Source: Gordius sp. MW1 (Eukaryota; Nematomorpha; Gordioida; Gordea; Gordiidae). From it: DNA of 64,000 nucleotides. Both the position numbers and the translations under genes were made by a program. Below the pieces are notes generated by a model. The model saw only the letters and a list, made by a program, of their open reading frames with translations. It was not told the DNA's origin and searched no databases. The stretch covers positions 4,836,168 through 4,900,167 of the forward strand of contig OZ038531.1 of assembly GCA_964036665.1 (NCBI GenBank), read 5' to 3'. Below are positions 45,087 through 55,681 of the stretch, piece by piece. How positions within the stretch are numbered: the first letter of the stretch is position 1; each line of letters opens with the position of its first letter.

Positions 45087-45692
45087 TCTATATATATAAG
45101 TAAAGTGTATGTATGTATGTAAGGGCTAAATTCTAAAACTACCGGCCCGATTCGCGCGAAACTTTACCCGTAGGTTCCCAGGGCGGCCAGGGGTAAAATA
45201 GCTTTTGCAGAATACTAAAATTCCTTTTAGTTTTAAAAAAGGGCTGAATTCTGAAACTACCGGCCCGATTCGCGCGAAAATTTAGCCGTAGATGCCCAGG
45301 GCGGCCAGGGGTAAAATAGCTTTTTCAGATTCTTAAAATACCTTTTTGTTTTAAAAATATCGGACATTTCCCGGCCAGCAGTTTAGCATCATATACAATA
45401 ATGAGTCATACATACAAGGCTGAAGTTTTCTCGAATTAGATATTTAAAAGTGTAATAAAAATGTTACAGTATACGGTCAAAATTATTGGGGTTTAACAAA
45501 CTATTTAAATTAAATAAATAAAATTTAAATTATGCAATTGCCATTATTATCACGTGGTCGATCATAGAAGCATATTTTTATTAATTATCCATCCTTCAAT
45601 TAATTATTTTATTATTAATAACCAACCCATACACTTATAGTATTTACTAGAAATAATGTATATAGCAAAACAACGTTTGCCTGGTCAGCTAG
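45087..45692 (+). mobile_element. Non-autonomous Helitron, both ends present
   Basis: It runs from A|TCTATATATATAAGTAAAG to GCAAAACAACGTTTGC CTGGTCAGCTAG|T. It has a 5' TC, a 3' hairpin (GCAAA/TTTGC) about 11 nt before terminal CTAG, and A/T flanks. After 3-4 TATG units it carries two copies of the ACTACCGGCCCGATTCGCGC segment. No coding capacity. Confidence 0.85.
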
Positions 45693-47216
45693 TTTAATAT
45701 AAAACATCATAAAAACATACCTTTGTTTATACTTTTTATTCCACAAAACTATATAATTTTATAATCAACTCAGCGGCTTTTACTTATATCTAAGCACCGC
45801 CAGAGCTCGCTAGATTATATAACGGCTAGTCCCAGGGCGGTTGTTTTCTTCAAAACAAAAGCTCGGGGGTAATTTCGCTTAGAGACCCCAATAAAATATA
45901 ATTTATAATGAAAAATGGGCACCCGGTCAAGTTAGCAGAAAAAAAGCTAAATTAGTCAGATATCGTCAGGATTCATCAAGATTGTTAGGGTTAGGGTTCT
46001 GGTTAGGAATACATCAGAAATTCCCTCCCCATTTTAGATTTAATTCTAATATCTTGATTATCTAAGAAAATATTTTTCTGCTACTTTTTCATCATTCTGC
46101 TACTTTGACCATGATTCGAACAATGCATACAGCTAAATAAAATAACAACGAAACTGAAGATTAAATAAATGCTACATAAAATTTGATGGCCTATTAAAGC
46201 TTAAAATGGAATGGTTGACAAGAAAAATGTTAATTTTGGTTAAATGATACCATTAGTAAAACTATGTAGCGACTGTCTTTATAATAATTTGGTGTAACCC
46301 CAATTCCAAATAATATACTATATATATATTTGATTGAAGGTGTTATTAGAGCTTTTAAAAAATTTAGTTTTAATTGCCCGTTTTTTTCATTGCTTGTTAA
46401 TAAATAACAAAGGGAGAATTTAATATAAATAAGTCCATTAGTTTAATTAAAAGATTTGCTTATTTAAAAATTAATAAAATAATTATAACAATTAAATTAC
46501 GAAATATTAAATAATAGGGGGGTGAAGGGGACCAAAAATTTTCTTTGGGGGGGGGGGCGAAGGGCCAAAATGTTGCTCTTGGGGGGGGGGGGGCCTTGGC
46601 CCCCTTGGTTACCCCCTAGCTATCCACTGATCATTATCATAAATTATCCTACATCTTTTAAGGCTACTTTCTACCTTTGATTAACAATAAAAAAACCAGT
46701 GAACAAAATGAACAGAAACTCTAGTATTAAAACACCTTATAACAACCATATCAAAATCAAACTATATTTTATGATAAGTTTATTGCATAAAAAATTTCTG
46801 TTAAAATTTGAGTATAAAAGACATGGTAAAAAATATTTGTGTTTATAAAATAGCTGTGTAAAATTTGTAAAATTTTCAAAATAATTTCATTATCACAATT
46901 TAGGGTAAAACATAATTTCGCAAATAAAATTGAGTAGATTTTACCCCTTGTCTAAAAATATATTAAGACATAAACGTAACAACTGCCATTGTAAAAACTA
47001 GGATTAGTGAGTATTTAAATAAATTAAAATTAATGGTTTTGATTGCTGAGTTGCAATAATCTGTGTTGCATGGACATATTCTAGCATGCAATCTTCCAGA
47101 AGGGGTATCTTGTATAGCAAGTGCACAATCCATTTTTCTCAACTATAATTAAATTTAATTATAGGAGCATAATTATATTTAATTATAATTATAGAATCAA
47201 TACTCTTTTTTAGCCA
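45693..47216. other. AT-rich spacer with dispersed repeats
   Basis: At 45985-46040 GTTAGGGTTAGGGTTCTGG plus AAATTCCCTCCCCATTTTAG repeats the segment at about 4330. At 46515-46620 three G tracts end in a TAGCTATCCACTG string, a variant poly-G MITE. No gene is seen. Confidence 0.45.
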
Positions 47217-47749
47217 TTAGTATTTTATAAAAATTACTGCTCTTTCTGCTTCTTCAGCTTTGGTAAGTTCATACCTTGTTGGTGCTTTGTTGTACCAGTT
47301 GCTTCCTGGGGCAATCAATCTTGATATATAAGCTTTGTCATAACATAATCTTTCAAAAAATGTATTGTTGCGATATTTGTCTGCATGTTTATAATTAAAA
47401 TGTAAGACAATAAATAACATGTGTTCAATATGAATTATAAAGTCTAGTAACAAATACACTAAAAAAAATGTTTACAATCCCAAAAGTATGTAGTCTTTAA
47501 ACAGACGCCAGTTGTACATCTTTTGACTAATGGCGGAGAAGAGGGATATTTTGAGTCAAAAGGGTCTTTGCAACAAGGTGCATCATTTTGACACCCAGCC
47601 TGTATATTTGAACTTGAAAATAAGCTAGATGCACACTCATAACACAAAATATCCTGAGCCCTATTATATGTTAAAAAGCCTTATACTAGTTAAATTTAAA
47701 AACCCTTTAACTTACCAAGGTATGAAACAAGAGCTATAATCAAATTCAT
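47217..47749 (-). CDS. Ly6/uPAR-like (three-finger) small secreted protein
   Basis: Minus-strand exons: 47476-47660 and 47217-47380, joined in frame (GATT|GTAAAC ... CATGCAG|AC, phase 1). The domain starts QDILCYECASS, then GCQNDAPCCKDPFDSK, RCTTGVCLK and ERLCYDK, the Cys pattern of Ly6/quiver-type proteins (CYxC, C-x-DPF, C...C.K). A hydrophobic leader, MNLIIALVSYLG, lies at 47716-47749 with a good donor (CTTG|GTAAGT). Joining it to the only visible acceptor (47660) puts the leader out of frame; the in-frame reading has no Met. Either a leader exon or acceptor is missed, or there is an indel. The final Cys-Asn of the fold is not seen, so a 3' exon may also be missing. Function unknown. Confidence 0.6.
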
Positions 47750-47845
47750 AACAATACAGGTAAAAAACTGTTAAGGACAATTTGTAACATTTACTTTGAC
47801 AATATTTATTTTATTACGGTAAAAACTATACAAACCATGTAAGAG

Positions 47846-47997
47846 TAGGCGCGTAGCCAGGATTTTCTCTGGGGGGGGGGGGGAAAGTATAAATTTTTTT
47901 TGTAACATTATTTAAAAAAACAAAATAAACATTTGATATTTTTTTTTCGGGGGGGGGGGGGATTCCCCGTTTCTCCCCCAGTCTGGCTACGCCACTG
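47846..47997. mobile_element. 152-bp poly-G MITE with exact 8-bp TSD
   Basis: It begins TAGGCGCGTAGCCAGG and ends TCTGGCTACGCCACTG, with G tracts of 12 inside each half. Flanks TGTAAGAG (47838-47845 and 47998-48005) are an exact 8-bp duplication, consistent with a hAT-mobilised MITE. It sits about 100 bp upstream of the Ly6-like gene leader. Confidence 0.88.
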
Positions 47998-48380
47998 TGT
48001 AAGAGTCAACCTTATCTCCAAATTAATAATTTAATACAGCCAATTAACGTTATTTGCTTTTCAAACAAGCAGATTGCCGCTAAATTGTAAACGATCTACG
48101 CTCTTAAAATAGCAGATATTTAGAAGAATAAAGCAGCGACATTCTTTACATTCATCATTTTATGCTTAAATACTCGACAAAATTTCCATTTTAGAAGCGC
48201 TTTATACAAAATAAACACAATAATAAATATTTGTAAAATAAGCTATTAAATTTAATTAATTTTTGATATTATTAAAATTTTAATTGAATTAATAATAAAT
48301 TTTATATAAGGCATGGGTTGGAAACCAATTATGCCTAAGACAATCACTTTAGTGTTTAAAAAGAAGCAATAATTAAATTT

Positions 48381-48476
48381 ATACTAATTCACATATGTCT
48401 TAAATCGGAAAACAAAATTATATATTTTCTTCATATGGTATATATAAACTGATATTACAAATTACACTATATTACA
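48381..48476 (-). repeat. 3' LTR of the Gypsy element (about 96 bp)
   Basis: It matches 55582-55681 over its length (TACTAATTCACAT ... GTATATATAAACTGATATTA ... ATTACA), reading TGTAAT... on the minus strand with a central TATATA. It is unusually short for a Gypsy LTR. Confidence 0.75.
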
Positions 48477-48547
48477 TTTCTCCCTATTTTAAATGTGAAA
48501 TTCCTCATAGAAACGTACAGGTGGTTTTGACGTTCTAGTCGATCGTC

Positions 48548-50640
48548 TTAACGTAATCGGACTTGCAATTTTTTTAACATTCGTTTCCAGCTAGTATTCG
48601 GACTTGCAACTTTTTCAACATTCGGTTCCAGACTAGTATCGTTAGTTTCGATGAACTGGAATTGCATCCGAAACTTTAACTGATCCGGGTGTTTTCTTTT
48701 AATTCTTTTATCAGTGCGAACATTATATGAATATGGGCCTTTACGTTGTATGATAAATCCTTTGTACCAGCCCGCTTTAATTTCATTCCGAATCCATACT
48801 GGATCTCCAACATTAAATTCCCTATAACACGCTTTTCGGTCATGGTAGCTCTTTTGTTTAGCTAATCTCTCCTTCCACTTTTCTTTCGGATCTGGTCGAA
48901 TAAAGTCCAACGCTGTCCTTACTCTTCTTTCTTGGACAACCGTCACATTCCTTTACAAACAAATCAATACTCCATTCCGGGCCACCAAACATAATGTCGG
49001 GCTAAATTAAGCATTCCTGTGATCCCGGGGTGTCCTTGGTGTAATATTTTTAAAACCAACTTTTGTAAGTTCCTCGGTATTATTAACCGATTGCCACGCA
49101 ATAATCCATCTTCAAATGACAGTTCCTCCCTTCGATTGTAGTACGTTTTCATGTCAAAACGGCCTTTTTTTAAATCCAATCGCCATTCTCGGTTGATCGC
49201 TAAAATTAATTCACGACAAAAAGAATCTTCTTTAATTGATGTTTTTAGCATTTCATAATCTAACTTTAATTCATCTAACAGGAGTAGTCCTACGTGATTG
49301 ATCTAATCCGTCTCAAGGTATTTTGAATCTGGCAGTCTCGATGAGGCATCAGCACATTGATTGTTCTTTCCTGATCGTATTTTATGTCGTATTTAAATCC
49401 ATTTTAAAATAAAGCCCACAGAATTAATCTATTATTGATCACTTTCGGTAAATTCCGATGATTTCCGAATAATCTTTCTAGAAGTTTGTGATCCGTCATT
49501 AATACAAATTTTCGACCACGTACGTATTGATCAAATTTTTGAACACCGAACACAATGGCTCGCGCTTCCCGATCAATTGTAGAGTATCGTTTTTCAGACT
49601 CGCTTAACGTCCTGGATGCGTACGCGATTGCTTTTTCGGACCTGTCTGCATATAAGTGTGATAGTACAGCACCTACACCAATTTCAGAAGCATCTATCGC
49701 TAGGTATAACGGCAATGAGGTTGAATACGGTACCAATGTATTGGACGTTGAAAGCATCAGTTTAACATCGTTAAAAATCTCTTTCTCTTTAGTCGTCCAT
49801 TTCCAAACTATTGATGAGCCCGTCAATGCATGCAAGGGTGCGCATTTTTTATTTAACATTGGGATGAACCTTTCCTGACAATTAACTAGTCCTAAAAAGG
49901 AACGTATTTCTTTTTGTTTTGTGGTTCTTTGAAATTAACAATGACTTCCACTCGCTCTTGAGTCGGGTGGATCCCTGTTGCAACGATCACATGTCCCAAG
50001 TATTTAATTGAATTGTGGAAAAGTTTAACCTTTTCCTTCTTTCCTTTTAGACCAGCGTCCTGTACTCTCTTTAGTACTTCGTTCAGATTTTGCAGGTGGT
50101 CATTTTCATTTACCCCTGTTACTATGATATCGTCTAGAAGTCCCGTATGGGGAATCCCATCTAATAATTCCTCCATATAACGTTGGAATAAATTTGGTGC
50201 TATCGAAAGTCCAAATGGAAGACGTTTATGTCGATAATAACCTAAATGTGTTGCGATAGTGAGATACTGTCGGGACTTTTCTTCGACCTTCACCTAAAGA
50301 TAAGCATCCCGTAAGTCAATTACTATAAATTTATGCCCTCCTGCGATCTTCAGAATTAAATCGTCAAATGTCGGAAGTAGATGGTTGTTTAAAGTTAGGA
50401 AGGGAATGATAGCAACACGAAAATCGCCGCAGATTCTAATGGAATTATTTGATTTTAATACATTTACTATTGGAGTTGCTCATGTTAGTTGCTGCAGGAT
50501 CAACATGTTCAATTATATCTTCGTCCAATAATCATTTAATTTCCTCTTTAACTTTATTCCTTAAAGGAAAAGGAACTCTTCGTGCAGGAAATGCTATGGC
50601 TTTGGCTTCTTCCTTTACAAAAAGATTTACCTCATAATCT
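48548..50640 (-). pseudogene. Gypsy pol: RT, RNase H and integrase remnants
   Basis: RT: SRQYLTIATHLGYYRHKRLPF then GLSIAP, and LLDDIIVTG, where the usual Tyr of the YxDD box is Leu. The RT N-terminus at 50300-50640 is readable only across several stops. RNase H (49404-49859): LYLAIDASEIGVGAVLS, AIAYASRTLSESEKRYS, MTDHKLLERL. Integrase HHCC zinc region (48964-49251): LHQGHPGITGMLNLARHYVW then, out of frame, KECDGCPRK. Integrase C-terminus (48548-48946): NVGDPVWIRN and GPYSYNV, a GPY/F module. The DDE core expected between the last two is absent, replaced by a direct join near 48925-48960. Confidence 0.9.
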
Positions 50641-50699
50641 TTAATACAGCTAGTGCCATTTGGTATACTTTTCAACCAATTCCTCTTCTATGTTTTGAG

Positions 50700-52700
50700 G
50701 TTTTTCGAATCTGACGCATAATGTGGAAAACCGATAATAACGAAAGTACTTACAAACACGATATATGATCTAAAATATCAAATTAAAAAGAGTTAATTAC
50801 ATAATTAAATATATACAATATATATAATATATTATATATATAAATATGTGCTGTATATTACATACATTATAATATACCATAATTATATCGTTATTACATA
50901 TATTTAAACCCATCTATATATTCCTAAGTATATAGACACTAAAGATATACATTTACAATTATATAAGCACAATATATGATTATAATTTTAGAGATACATA
51001 TAAAATATGAATAATAATATTAGAGTATTATATTCATATATACATTTATATTAAGGATAGTTTAAAAGTCCTATATTTATTTTTATATTTTTTATAAAAT
51101 AGCCATAGTGTATTGAAATACTATAAATATTTCTATTCATTTTATATATTTACTTGTACATATAGAACTATATATAATGCTATGCAAATTTATTTATGCT
51201 TATATATATATATACATAATTTAAATCTTTTAAATAATACTCTATATATTATATGTCTATAGAACTTACTATCTAGTAAATTAGTTTATCATGTTTGGAT
51301 TTTAAAGTTTTTGGGTCTCCCAAATACTATTGGGAGATGCATCATCCCAAATAAAGCCCTCTTTTATTGCCCAGCTTTTTATATTAAATAGGCAGAACTT
51401 ACCATCTGTTAGGTTTTTTTTAATTTCTAGATTCTAAAATTTTTAAGGTGTCTCTCTTTTTAGTAATAAAATAACATATAAGTCTGTGAAAAATGATTGA
51501 TGCTTGACATAATTAGGTTTTTTGCTTTTAAAGTGCTAAAAATTTTGATTTAGATAGTTCTCTTCAAGTAATAAAACAGCATATAAGTGTGTGAAAAATG
51601 ATTGTTGCTTGACATACTTAGGTTTTTTTACAATGCTAAATATTTTGATTTAGATAGGTATTAAATTTGACATAATTAAGTTTTTTGTTTTTAAAATGCT
51701 AACAAATTTTGATTTAGATAGATTTCTTTAAGTGATAAAGCAACATATTTCCAACTTATTTGTGCATTTCAATTGAAAATCTTATATAATATGTACATAT
51801 TACATGTATAGTTTATTAAGTGTCTTTATATAGGTGTAAATATAAAAATCTATATTTATAATTATATATCATGCTTATATAAGTGTAAATGTATATATTT
51901 AATGCTTATATACCTAAAAATATATACATGAGTATAAATATATAATACCTTAATATAATTATACATCTGAATGTTATTTGTGATCACATAAGGTGATAAA
52001 TGGTCAAAGCATTTAATTGGTTTTAGTATGTTGATTTAGATATTTTTCAAGTAATATAAAACATATAAGTGTGTGAAAATGATGGTTGCTTGACATAATT
52101 AGGTTTTTGCTTTCAAAATACTAACAAATTTTGATTTAGATAAATTCCTTGAAGTAATAACATAAGGTTGTAAGTTTGTGAAAAATTATTGTTGCTTGAC
52201 ATATGGTTTTTGCTTTTAAAATGCTAAGAAACTTTGATTTAGATAGATCCCCTCAGGTAATAAACAACATATAAATATGTGAAAAATGATTGCTGCTTGA
52301 CAAATTAAATTTTTGCTTTTAAAATGCTAAACATTTTATTTTTGATAGTTACCTTCAATTAATAAGCTTGACATACTTATGTTTTTGCATTTGAAGTGCT
52401 AACAAATTCTGATTTAAATAGATTCTTTCAAGTAATAAAGCAATACATTTCGAACTTATTTGTATTTACAAATCAACTAAAAATATTATTTATTAAAGTG
52501 TCTGTATAAGTAGCTATGTATATAGGAATAATAATAATCATATATTGTGCTTACATAAGTGTAAATGTATATATTTAATGCTTATATACCTATTAATATA
52601 TAGATGAGTTTAAATATATATAATACCTTAATATAATTATACATATGAACACTATTTGTGATCACACATAAGGTACCAAATGGTCAAAACATAAATATTG
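50700..52700. repeat. AT-rich tandem and higher-order repeat inside the Gypsy element
   Basis: Units of about 105 bp with TTGACATAATTAGGTTTTTG and GCTAACAAATTTTGATTTAG and AAGTAATAAA recur at about 51440-52450. A longer block (AATGCTTATATACC ... TTTGTGATCACATAAGGT) occurs at about 51895-52000 and again at 52575-52680, so a unit of about 680 bp is duplicated. No coding sequence. Confidence 0.75.
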
Positions 52701-52800
52701 GTTTTAGTTCTTTTGACACATATTTTGCGAAATTGCCAATGCATTTGATTAGTTTTCCGTATTTCCAGCTTTCCACATTTTGCGCAGAAGTGTTTTTCTT

Positions 52801-53645
52801 CTATAGCATTAATCTTAACTTGATGAGGAAGTTTAGGTTAAAAGCTTGCATCCAATTTAACGCAAAGATGGGATCTTCTTCTACAGTTGTTACAATAGCT
52901 GTTAATTTTAAAGTTTTATTGTTTAAATTTACATAGAATTGTGTTTCTCCACATATAGGAACTGGATTATTTCCAAAAGCTTTTATCTTGGGGTATGGTG
53001 TTAATTGAGGTGTATTTAAAATGTAGTAGATATTCTTGTTAATTACAGATATTGATAAGCCAGTATCATATAACATTTTGAAAATTTTCTGATTTGTTTT
53101 TACTTTGCAAAGTCTCCTCTATGATGACGTATGGAACATTCTTTTAAAATTGCTGGACATTGCTTTATTGCATGTCACTTACCACATCTATAGCAATTCC
53201 TTATGAATGATTGTTGAAGTTCATCCTTTTTTGTAGCAAATTGTTTTATTGATTGCCTATTCTTTTGATTTGAGTACATTGGATTTGGTTTTTTATAATT
53301 TTTAATTTTGTTTAAATCTTGTGATGTGTTAACTTCTTTATTAGCTGTCTCCTTCAGCTAGATTAAATATTTCACTAAATGTTACAACATCACCCTCTTT
53401 CTTTAAAGCTTCAGGCCATCTTGTCCTGACATCAATTTCCAATGATAGGTTTTGATACCCATTTAAGAGTTGGTCACGGAGCCGTTCATCTAAATTAGAT
53501 TTGAAGTCACAATTTTCTGCAGATGATTTTAATCTTGTTACATACTCAATCAGAGTTTCATCATTTCTTTTAAGACATCTCATGAATTGTAATCTTGAGT
53601 GGAAAAATGTACTTCTTTGTGAAAATACCTTTTTTATTAAGTCCT
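52801..53645 (-). pseudogene. Gypsy gag C-terminus and aspartic protease remnants
   Basis: Gag: RNDETLIEYVTRLKSSAENC and DERLRDQLLNGYQNLSLEID (53341-53583). Nucleocapsid: CYRCGK*HAIKQCP, a CX2CX3HX4C knuckle with an internal stop. Protease: MLYDTGLSISVINKN with the Asp-Thr-Gly active site (52801-53076). A frame break separates them. Upstream the gag frame is interrupted at about 53645 by R1; a possible N-terminal piece (KATRCHGSEKHLTLINFLDP) resumes at about 55380-55465. Confidence 0.8.
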
Positions 53646-55380
53646 CATATTAATTGCTATGCAAAATATGGGCTCGTTTTTTGGTTGTCCGTCCGTTGTC
53701 CGTCCGTCCGTTACCCTCCTATCTATTTGCATTGGGTATAAAGGTTATCGATTTTTTAAATTAATGCAGGAGAAAGAGGTGCCCCACCCCTCATCTCTAT
53801 CTCCCTCGCTGTGTTATTTTTTAAATTAATGCATAAGAGGTGCCCCACCCCTCATCTCTATCTCCCTCGCTTTCGGGCGGGGTCGGGTTTTAATTGCTAC
53901 GTTAAATTAATGCATAAGTATATCTATACGTTTTTGAATTGGGTAACATTGATATTAATTGCTATAATTACCCTATGCCCTCCACTACAAGGGCCTATGC
54001 CTCTACTGATATGGGTCCCTGTGCCCCTACAAAAGCCTATGCCTCTATTAATGTGGGTTCGAACCCCGGCGAACGTTCTGAATTGCTGGTTCGATTCCCG
54101 GAGAGGGCAAAAATTTTTTTTATTTTTTAAATTAAATTAATATATTTTTCTTGTTACTACCATTGATAATATGACTTTTTGGCCGTCCGCTTGTTCTATT
54201 ATTGTTTCATTTTATTATATAATAAACATAAATAAAAGTTGTTTACTTTTAATTGCTATGCAATTTAACTAGTTTTTGGGTTAGAATCCCGGAGTTTTTT
54301 TGACTCTTATGATTGTTCCTGTTACTATCATATATCATTGATAATAAGACTTTTTGGCCGTCCGCTGGCTGCTGACCAATGAAAAAAATGACCATTGGCC
54401 AAAATGTGAATCCGAGTTTATTTTTTCGTTTTTTTTTGACTATTATGATTGTTCCTGTTACTACCATTGCTATTATGACTTTTTGGCCGTCCGCTGGCTC
54501 CTGCCTGATGGAAAAAATGACCATTGGCCAAAATGTGAATCGAAATTTATTTTTTCGTTTTTTTTGACTATTATGATTGTTCCTGTTCCTACCATTGCTA
54601 TTATGACTTTTTGGCCGTCCGCTGGCTGCTGACAATGGAATAAAATAACCATTGGCCAAAATGTGATTCGAAACCTTTTTTTTCGTTTTTTTTGACTATT
54701 ATGAATTTATATCCACTTTTACCGTGTCCTGGCTGCTGACCAATGGAAAAAATGACCATTGGCCAAAATGTGATTCGAAAATTTTTTTTTCGTTTTTTTT
54801 TACTTTTATGAATTTATATCCACTTTTACCGTGTGCTGGCTGCTGACCAATGAAAAAAATGACCATTGGCCAAAGTGAGCATCAAATTTTTTTTTCCGTT
54901 TTTTGGCTATCATTGACTTATAGAGTATCTGTTGGTACTGACCAATGGAGAAAAAATGACCATTGGCCAAATTTTTGATTTTTTTAATTAAAAATTGTTC
55001 AAAACAAAAAATTTCTCCCAACAATTCTGCAAGTTTATAACATTGTGATGTTTTATAATATAATGTTTGTTAGACCCATAATCACTAAAGGCCATAAAAA
55101 CTAATGTAATACGCAACTAGATGCAAACACTAAATCTAACCCTAACCCTTGCCTATATTACATTTTGCCTATAAATGGAAAATATGTATAAATAATTAAT
55201 TAATCATTAGGCATTTAATACCCCCCTATAGGCATTCTCGCCCCTTCCCACCTTTCTCGCCCATAAATTGCATAGCAAATATGATACATTTATACGAAGT
55301 ACAGATGAGTCGTCCCCCCTTCCCCTCTTCTCTTCCCTTCTCCCCCTTCCCACGAGGGCCGAAGGCTCGAGTTTAAGCAA
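53645..55380 (-). repeat. R1 composite repeat, inverted, inserted in Gypsy gag
   Basis: Read on the minus strand it has the same order as 39005-41342: CTCGAGCCTTCGGCCCTCG, purine tract, TTGCTATGCAATTTATGGG, six CCATTGGTCAGCAGCCAGCG units, then B-box modules (GGTTCGAACCC about 54056, GGTTCGATTCC about 54088 on the plus strand) and one 260-bp satellite unit. It post-dates the Gypsy insertion because it splits gag. Confidence 0.75.
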
Positions 55381-55581
55381 GGATATATCTTCAGGGTCTA
55401 GAAAGTTTATTAGTGTTAAATGTTTTTCTGACCCATGGCATCGAGTAGCTTTAAGCACATTTTTAGCCTCAAAATTATTAGTGATAGTTATTATGTATAT
55501 TGAAATATTATCACCTTGTTTAAAATTGGTATTCCCACAGTCTCCGTTTTCAGAATAGGTTTTTTTTCACGACCGCGCCAA

Positions 55582-55681
55582 TATACTAATTCACATTATG
55601 TCTTAAATCGAAAAACAAAATTATATATTTACTCCACATGGTATATATAAACTGATATTACAAATTACGCTATGTATTACA
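55582..55681 (-). repeat. 5' LTR of the Gypsy element (about 99 bp)
   Basis: Counterpart of 48381-48476 with about a dozen differences. It is directly followed on the minus strand by TTGGCGCGGTCGTG (55568-55581), a plausible primer-binding site of Gypsy type. Confidence 0.75.

Larger units (their letters stand above)
48381..55681 (-). mobile_element. Gypsy-type LTR retrotransposon, degraded, with nested insertions
   Basis: Minus-strand order is LTR, primer-binding-like TTGGCGCGGTCGTG, gag, protease, RT, RNase H, integrase ends, LTR, the Gypsy order. Two LTRs of only about 97 bp flank it. A composite R1 repeat (53645-55380) splits gag, and about 2 kb of AT-rich repeat (50700-52700) separates protease from RT. 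The integrase catalytic core is deleted. No 5-bp target duplication could be confirmed. Confidence 0.85.
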
